From NCBI RefSeq assembly GCF_900107265.1, contig NZ_FNPJ01000011.1, forward strand, positions 1 to 60,037: a stretch of 60,037 bases of DNA, in the 5' to 3' direction. The translations under genes were made by a program, and so were the position numbers. This document shows positions 55,574 through 60,037 of the stretch, piece by piece. Positions within the stretch are counted from its first letter, which is position 1. Every line of letters begins with the position of its first letter. The notes under the pieces are model-generated. The model ran no database searches. It saw only the letters and a list, made by a program, of their open reading frames with translations, and was not told the origin of the DNA. The stretch is from Nitrosomonas sp. Nm33. Its GTDB lineage: Bacteria; Pseudomonadota; Gammaproteobacteria; Burkholderiales; Nitrosomonadaceae.

Positions 55574-57523
55574 CTATGCCCGACAGTCGTCCACGATCCG
55601 GTCGAATTGTCGCAGACCGAAGATCGTCCGCACCGGCACGAAGTGGTGCAAAGCCGGCTGTGACGCGATGCAGTCTTCGATCGGATGGTTCCCGAACAGG
55701 AGCACCTGTACGCGCCCAGGAGAGCCGATTGCCGAAAGCACCAGGTCGATCACCGTCGAAATTGCTTCGCCTTCCTGCACGAATTTCAGCTTCTTCCAGT
55801 CGTGGAGCAGCAATGCGCGGCGCGCGTAGGTTTCGCAGGCCTGTGCGAACTCCTGGTCGCCGGCGAAGCAGGCGTATTGACCGTTGATCGCTTCACGGCC
55901 GCCGACGGCGGCCTGGATGAAGGGTTCCCATGTCAGGTTTTGATCGAAGAGTCTGCAGAAGAAGGACAGCAGCGACCATTCCGCGGGAACAGCGCCCGCG
56001 TAGGCTCTGCGAAGCGTCGCCTGGAGCCGGCCACCCGATGGCGTCTCGGCCAGGCCGTTCCAGAACCGCTTCCACTCCTGGCTCTCGAAGTCTGGTGCCA
56101 CGGCGGGGTGGAGCCTAATCATGTGCCGGTGTTGGGATTCCTCGGCCTCGTCGCTGTTGGCTACCGTGCAGAACAGGGGCAGGTACGCGCGAGCCGGATG
56201 GAACCGCTTCTCGGCGTCTTCCGAGCAGCGGATGACGAACTCGGTGACGCCCTGAAAACCGCGGGCGAGCGAGACCGAGGCGAGGATGCCGAGGTCCTCG
56301 AGCTTCGGGTCGTCGCAGCGAGTGTCGATCAGGATGGTTCTGCGCCGGACCGCGATCATCGAGCGCAGGCGCTGTTCGCATTCGTCGCGGTGCTCGCCGA
56401 ACCTCAGCGATTCGCGCCTTACCTGGAGGAGCATTGGCAAACGCGAGGACCGCTTGAGCGCGAGCCTGCAGAGTTCCCGGGCCATGCTGTGGGCGTCCGC
56501 GAATCCCGAACCGATCCTAAGCGCAGCCTGCCGGATGACTGTGGACGACGCGAGCACGGGCATGCCCCGCCGCACGGCCTCGGTCAGCTTGATGTTCACG
56601 CCGGAGCCATCGAAGACCGGGACGACGACATAGTCGATGGCCGCATAGAAGTCATCGAGGTTCTCGACGAAACCAAGCGGGCGCACGAGGCCGTTCACGG
56701 AGGGGCGGCCCTTCAGCACTCTGGACACATTGCCGGCGACGAGCAGCTCGACGGGCGCCATCGTGCGTCCGACTTCTTCCTGCAATGCGTTCAGCAGGGC
56801 GTTAATGCCCGCGACATTAAACGGATGCGTCGAGCCCAGCATCCCGAAGGTCACCTTCTCCGGGTGCAGGTAGTCCACCCGCTGGCTGTCGACAAGGGCT
56901 TGGTTGTCCGGCACGGGATCGCAGGGTAGCAGCGCCGCGCGGGTGTTGCCGCTCGGTGGAAGTTCGCGGCGCAGGTACTCGTACTCCTCTTGCCCGATGG
57001 CGACGGCCAGATCCGATCGCTGGATGCCGAACATTTCCTCTTCCTTGGGAGAACAGAAGAAGTCCGGACGCACGCCGATGCGGTTGAAGCCCGCCGCGCG
57101 CAAGTGGAACACGTCGTGCACTTCCAGCCATTTCACCGCCGTCGGGGGGAAATAGGAGAAGGCTTTCGTCAGCCACACGTTGTGGACGACGATGATGTTG
57201 TACGAGGTCTTGCGCGCCAGCGCGTGGAAGAACGACTCGAACAGCGGCTCGAACCACTCGTCCAGGTGATGCAGGCCATGCGAGCCTTCGGGCGGGCGGC
57301 CGGCCTTCTCGGCGGGAAGGACGAACGTGCGGGTGAACATTGCGTTCACCGCGCGCACTTCGTCGCTGTCGATCTTCCATGCGTGCTGGCCCTCGAATGC
57401 GAGGAAGGCGCAATCGATCTCGGTGCAGAACGAGCGCAGGAACCGATTGACCTGCTCCACACGCACACGATGCCCGGCGTTGACCTCGGCCGGAGAGAAC
57501 GGAGTGATGACGAGTGCCTTCAT
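55574..57523 (-). CDS. Large glycosyltransferase (GT4-like) with extra C-terminal domain
   Basis: 649 residues. N-terminal GT-B domain (MKALVITPFSPAEVNAGHRVR, HNVWLTKAFSYFPP), linked to a Glycos_transf_1-like domain (~225-370: FGMLGSTHPFNVAGINALL, LLVAGNVSRVLKG, VVPVFDGSGVNIKLTEAVRRGMPVLAS). After ~390 comes a ~260-residue region of unknown type (LIDTRCDDPKLEDLG..., ending near a VQVLLFGNHP motif) that I do not recognise. It starts four bases after the GT2 gene. Confidence 0.8.
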   Translation of the reverse strand: MKALVITPFSPAEVNAGHRVRVEQVNRFLRSFCTEIDCAFLAFEGQHAWKIDSDEVRAVNAMFTRTFVLPAEKAGRPPEGSHGLHHLDEWFEPLFESFFHALARKTSYNIIVVHNVWLTKAFSYFPPTAVKWLEVHDVFHLRAAGFNRIGVRPDFFCSPKEEEMFGIQRSDLAVAIGQEEYEYLRRELPPSGNTRAALLPCDPVPDNQALVDSQRVDYLHPEKVTFGMLGSTHPFNVAGINALLNALQEEVGRTMAPVELLVAGNVSRVLKGRPSVNGLVRPLGFVENLDDFYAAIDYVVVPVFDGSGVNIKLTEAVRRGMPVLASSTVIRQAALRIGSGFADAHSMARELCRLALKRSSRLPMLLQVRRESLRFGEHRDECEQRLRSMIAVRRRTILIDTRCDDPKLEDLGILASVSLARGFQGVTEFVIRCSEDAEKRFHPARAYLPLFCTVANSDEAEESQHRHMIRLHPAVAPDFESQEWKRFWNGLAETPSGGRLQATLRRAYAGAVPAEWSLLSFFCRLFDQNLTWEPFIQAAVGGREAINGQYACFAGDQEFAQACETYARRALLLHDWKKLKFVQEGEAISTVIDLVLSAIGSPGRVQVLLFGNHPIEDCIASQPALHHFVPVRTIFGLRQFDRIVDDCRA

Positions 57524-57527
57524 CGCT

Positions 57528-58442
57528 TCAGTCTGCGAAGCCCATCAGACCCCACTGCGTATGGAAATAGATCGCCGAGAGCTGCTGGTGAAACTCCTCG
57601 GCGGTGGCGCAAGGCTCATGCAGCAACCGCAGGGTGCGGGTTTCGGCCGGTGCCGCCATAACGCACTGCTTCCAGCTCGCCTGCACGGTCTTGGCAGGCT
57701 CCACGATGCCGGACAGGTGATCCGAGACCGCTTGCCACACCACGCGGCGGCGGAACCACGCCTGTTGCGTGCGTCCCGGCGGGATGCGATGGAGCACCTT
57801 GATCGACGGGTCGTAGTAGGTGGACCGCTCGATCTTCTTGAACAGGTGAATTTCCTCGTTGCTGAGCAGGCCAGCATTGCCCTGGCGGCCGAGCTTGACG
57901 TCGAACACCCCATTCTCCTCAAACACCTCCCGGCGGAACGCCATGTTCGCACCCACGATGTATTCGCCAGCGCGCAACGGTCGGCAATCGGGTCCGTAGT
58001 CGAGGCAGGAGAGATAGGCCGTCAACTGTACGTCGAGCCACTCGGGGCGCTCACAGCCATCGAACAGCGGTTCGATGTAGCCGCCGACGGCCAATGCGTC
58101 CTCGTGTGTGTCGAAGAACTCGATGACGCGAAGCGGCCAGTCCTTCGCAGGGAGTGCGTCGTCGTCAATGAAGGCGATGAGGCGACCCGTGCTGTTGGAG
58201 ATGCCGCAATTGCGGGCATGCGAGAGGCCGGCCGTGTCGCACGTCACCATCTGCACGCCCGCGGGAAGCCATTTCTTCTTCTTGCGACGCTCGGGGGGGG
58301 TGTTGTCGACGACGAGAATCTCGAAATCGCGCGACTCCTTCATTGTGGCGCGCGCTTCGAGCAGAGCGTCCACGCAATCGCGAGTCAGATCGTAGCGGTC
58401 AAAGGTGCAGACAACCGCAGTGAGCTTCGCTGTCATGGCCAT
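57528..58442 (-). CDS. Family GT2 glycosyltransferase
   Basis: 304 residues. GT-A fold: TAVVCTFDRYDLTRDCVDAL at ~8-27, FEILVVDNTPP, GLSHARNCGISNSTGRLIAFIDDDALP with the DDD metal site at ~94-97, and FLLSNEEIHLF-like acceptor segment (LLSNEEIHLFKKI). Adds a sugar from a nucleotide donor to a growing glycan. ATG at 58442 overlaps the stop of the upstream gene (TGATG), so they are coupled. Confidence 0.88.
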   Translation of the reverse strand: MAMTAKLTAVVCTFDRYDLTRDCVDALLEARATMKESRDFEILVVDNTPPERRKKKKWLPAGVQMVTCDTAGLSHARNCGISNSTGRLIAFIDDDALPAKDWPLRVIEFFDTHEDALAVGGYIEPLFDGCERPEWLDVQLTAYLSCLDYGPDCRPLRAGEYIVGANMAFRREVFEENGVFDVKLGRQGNAGLLSNEEIHLFKKIERSTYYDPSIKVLHRIPPGRTQQAWFRRRVVWQAVSDHLSGIVEPAKTVQASWKQCVMAAPAETRTLRLLHEPCATAEEFHQQLSAIYFHTQWGLMGFAD

Positions 58443-59071
58443 CAATTCAAGGGTTCGATGTCGATGGAACTGAGCGTGAAGCTCAGCAACCGGTTGTCAG
58501 TCGCCTCATGGGGGAAATCGGTGCCGTTCACGGGCGGAGACGAATGCGCGACCTCCAGGGTCATCTCGGTGGGCGTGCCCTGCAGGCCCATGTCGATATC
58601 GAGCAAGGCTTCGAATCTTCCACCGGGGGTCGCATCGATCCATCTGTGATGCACACCGTTGACCAGGAGCCGGAAGGTATCGTGCAACTCCGGCAGGATG
58701 AACGACAGGACGTGGACTCTGATCGTCAACTGCTGGGACCGATCGAGATTCAGCTTGAAGCGGACGGCAGGTGCAGGACCCACCCAGCGCCACCAGTCGG
58801 CGCCGTTGGTTTCGGCCGGGTAAAGATTTTCTATCGCAGTCGGCAGGGACGCGTGGAACCTCCACTTTGACAGCCTGGCGCTCGGCACGTCGCCGCGGCG
58901 ATCCATCATCTCCAGCAGCGTGGTGAACTTCTCGCGCAGGAAGGAGACATCCTTACCCAGCGCGGCGACCGCGTTCTTGAGGGAGGCGATTTCCTCCTTT
59001 TGCCGGGAGGCGTCGCGCACGCCGTCCTCGTAATCGTTCACATCCAACATGAGTGCTCCATGCTTGCTCAA
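58442..59071 (-). CDS. Coiled-coil protein of unknown function in the glycan island
   Basis: 209 residues. Residues ~15-60 form a coiled coil (DASRQKEEIASLKNAVAALGKDVSFLREKF); ~75-209 look all-beta (WWRWVGPAPAVRFKLNLDRSQQL, FRLLVNGVHHRWIDATPGGRFEALLDI) and could be a carbohydrate-binding-type sandwich. No signal peptide. Followed by the GT2 gene with overlapping start. I do not recognise the family; a scaffold or glycan-recognition partner for the transferases is a guess. Confidence 0.55.
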   Translation of the reverse strand: MSKHGALMLDVNDYEDGVRDASRQKEEIASLKNAVAALGKDVSFLREKFTTLLEMMDRRGDVPSARLSKWRFHASLPTAIENLYPAETNGADWWRWVGPAPAVRFKLNLDRSQQLTIRVHVLSFILPELHDTFRLLVNGVHHRWIDATPGGRFEALLDIDMGLQGTPTEMTLEVAHSSPPVNGTDFPHEATDNRLLSFTLSSIDIEPLN

Positions 59072-59146
59072 CTTTTGTAAATCGCGGCCAAGCCTGCGTG
59101 CCTGACTACGCTCCTGCGAAAACGATCTATAACGGTCCTCGCGCGC

Positions 59147-59337
59147 TCAATTCGTCACGCGACAATATCCATCCTCGAACCGGACGATGTCGTCCTCGCC
59201 GAGGTACGAACCCGATTGCACTTCGACCAGGTGCAACGGAATCTTTCCGAGGTTCTCCAGCCGGTGGGTCTGGCCAACGGGAATGTAGGCCGATTGGTTC
59301 TCCGACAGGAGGGACTCGACGCCGGTGTATAGGAACA
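59147..59337 (-). pseudogene. 3' end of manC/algA (mannose-1-P guanylyltransferase, cupin part)
   Basis: About 60 residues of the C-terminal cupin domain: [20 protein letters not shown], then [23 protein letters not shown] ending ([21 protein letters not shown]). The nucleotidyltransferase part and the start of the cupin are gone; upstream codons to 59422 are unrelated. ManC makes GDP-mannose for surface glycans, in line with the genes that follow on the same strand. Confidence 0.8.
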
Positions 59338-59363
59338 ATAAACGCCCTTTTTCATAAGAACCG

Positions 59364-59392
59364 AATATACCAGGAGACAGTTTGGTCGTCAA
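59364..59392 (-). promoter_or_regulatory. Strong sigma-70-like promoter pointing into the glycan island
   Basis: TTGACG (59392-59387) and TATATT (59369-59364) on the minus strand with a 17-base spacer. It lies between mobile-element debris and the manC fragment, and may now drive the genes from 59071 downward. Confidence 0.65.
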
Positions 59393-59549
59393 CCTGACCG
59401 GAAAGTCATCCAAAATTCGCAAAATTTGTCTTTGATCAGCAGCAAAAAGTGTTGGTTCTGGCCCATTTTTTACCCTTCACGCAAAAGACGCCCAGGGGGA
59501 AACGCCAGCGCCATTCAGGGAATGCGCTGAAAAAATGAGCTTGGTTCTC

Positions 59550-59753
59550 TCAGACAGACCCGAAAGGATCGAAGACCTGCACAGGTGCTCTGGGTGGCGC
59601 TCGGGAGAGCAAGCCGAGATGGTCAAGAATTTTAGTGATTGAACCGGATTCCAGGATGGCGGCGATGATTTTCAGGGTTCCACCGCAATGCGGGCAGTGC
59701 TCAATGTCAATATCGAACACCCGTTTAAGCAGGCGTGCCCAGCTGATACGCAC
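59550..59753 (-). pseudogene. C-terminal fragment of an IS91-family transposase
   Basis: 67 residues: RISWARLLKRVFDIDIEHCPHCGG, then LKIIAAILE and LGLLSRAPPRAPVQVFDPF, the standard C-terminus of IS91-type transposases. The catalytic part upstream is missing: an IS5-like element begins only 50 bases beyond its start. It may or may not have belonged to the same element as the N-terminal fragment at 51.7-52.1 kb. Confidence 0.8.
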
Positions 59754-59802
59754 CGAGACCGGGGGATACGGTACATCGTCATTCCTATCGGATACATTAC
59801 TT

Positions 59803-60037
59803 GAGACCTTTGCAAAACTCCCTATTTTCTGAGGGAAGTCTGTAATTTCATATTTTTCATAAACAACTGGACAATATTTTTGCGAATCACTTCCAATTCT
59901 TCCGGAGAATGATCGCTTTAGCGCATTTTATTTGTTCAAAAGGCACATTTCTCCTGTGAGAGTCGTGAAAATAGGCTATCGACATACAATTTTGGTAGTC
60001 TTTTTAGGTTGTATGCCATGGCTTGCAAAATATGCCA
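59803..60037 (-). mobile_element. IS5-family insertion sequence, one end (partial)
   Basis: Starts at 59803 with the terminal sequence GAGACCTTTGCAAAACTCC and continues off the window, with the 3' end of a transposase gene inside. The end matches 15 of 17 bases of the MITE ends at 50886/50995. Confidence 0.75.
59936..60037 (-). CDS. IS5-family transposase, C-terminal 33 residues
   Basis: WHILQAMAYNLKRLPKLYVD then SLFSRLSQEKCAF and a stop at 59936. The AMAYNLKRL block is typical of the end of IS5-family DDE transposases. The gene continues beyond the window. Confidence 0.75.
   Translation of the reverse strand, partial: WHILQAMAYNLKRLPKLYVDSLFSRLSQEKCAF

Noticed and set aside
55685..56929. 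Long plus-strand open frame (414 codons) opposite the 649-residue glycosyltransferase
   Set aside because: A shadow frame in GC-rich DNA; its composition is Arg/Ala/Glu-rich with no domain, while the minus strand has a recognisable glycosyltransferase.
57327..58649. Plus-strand open frame of 440 codons across the GT2 gene
   Set aside because: Antisense to clear GT2 and glycosyltransferase domains; no motif of its own.
1..60037. CRISPR array or rRNA operon
   Set aside because: No regularly spaced repeats of 24 bases or more and no 16S/23S/5S-like sequence were seen; the only regular repeat is the MraZ operator.

Overview
The window reads as chromosome of a betaproteobacterium, most likely an ammonia oxidiser of the Nitrosomonas type. 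This is an inference from gene order and protein style; no amo or hao genes are present. Support comes from an EF-P with Arg at position 32 beside earP, a complete dcw cluster on the minus strand, and the runs hupB-tRNA-ppiD-fabI, grxC-secB-gpsA and gpmA-envC-ctpA-moeB. Most of the core is moderately AT-leaning; from about 53170 to 59340 the DNA is visibly GC-rich and looks foreign.

Layout. 1-1700: accessory edge with the start of an IS3-type element, a TIR-like effector gene whose 3' end is frameshifted and cut by that element, and a 25-base tRNA/tmRNA-like 3' end that resembles an integration scar. 1710-9200: a CorC/HlyC-type membrane protein, a GT4 glycosyltransferase, an APC permease coupled to a lipoprotein isoaspartyl methyltransferase, a predicted alpha/alpha-toroid protein and a SAM methyltransferase. 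9940-15860: efp and earP, a GNAT protein, a DnaQ/GIY-YIG fusion nuclease and a small membrane protein. 16252-34092: the cell wall and division cluster, transcribed mraZ to ftsZ on the minus strand with many start/stop overlaps, from a promoter that overlaps five MraZ-type boxes spaced exactly 10 bases apart. 34404-49468: housekeeping genes (an AlkA-type glycosylase, peptide transporter parts, fabI, ppiD, tRNA-Asp, tRNA-Val, hupB, gpsA, secB, grxC, gpmA, envC, ctpA, moeB).

49496-60037 is a patchwork of mobile-element debris and surface-polysaccharide genes. The convergent pair moeB / msbA 3' end occurs twice (49 kb and 52-53 kb). The second moeB is a pseudogene placed directly after a 3' scrap of typA, and both msbA copies lack their 5' part. 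Between and beyond these lie a pyruvyl transferase gene, sulfotransferase genes (one whole, one cut), a cut glycosyltransferase, an FkbM methyltransferase, two intact glycosyltransferases, a coiled-coil protein of unknown role and a cut manC. Scraps of IS91, IS481 and IS5 elements and a 110-base MITE with intact target duplication are interspersed.

How the genes work together: MraZ to FtsZ make and polymerise lipid II at the septum; EnvC and CtpA probably act on septal wall or periplasmic targets; EarP rhamnosylates EF-P; SecB and PpiD serve protein export and folding; the 53-59 kb genes would build and decorate (sulfate, methylate) an extracellular glycan, although cut genes at both edges suggest a relic or rearranged locus.
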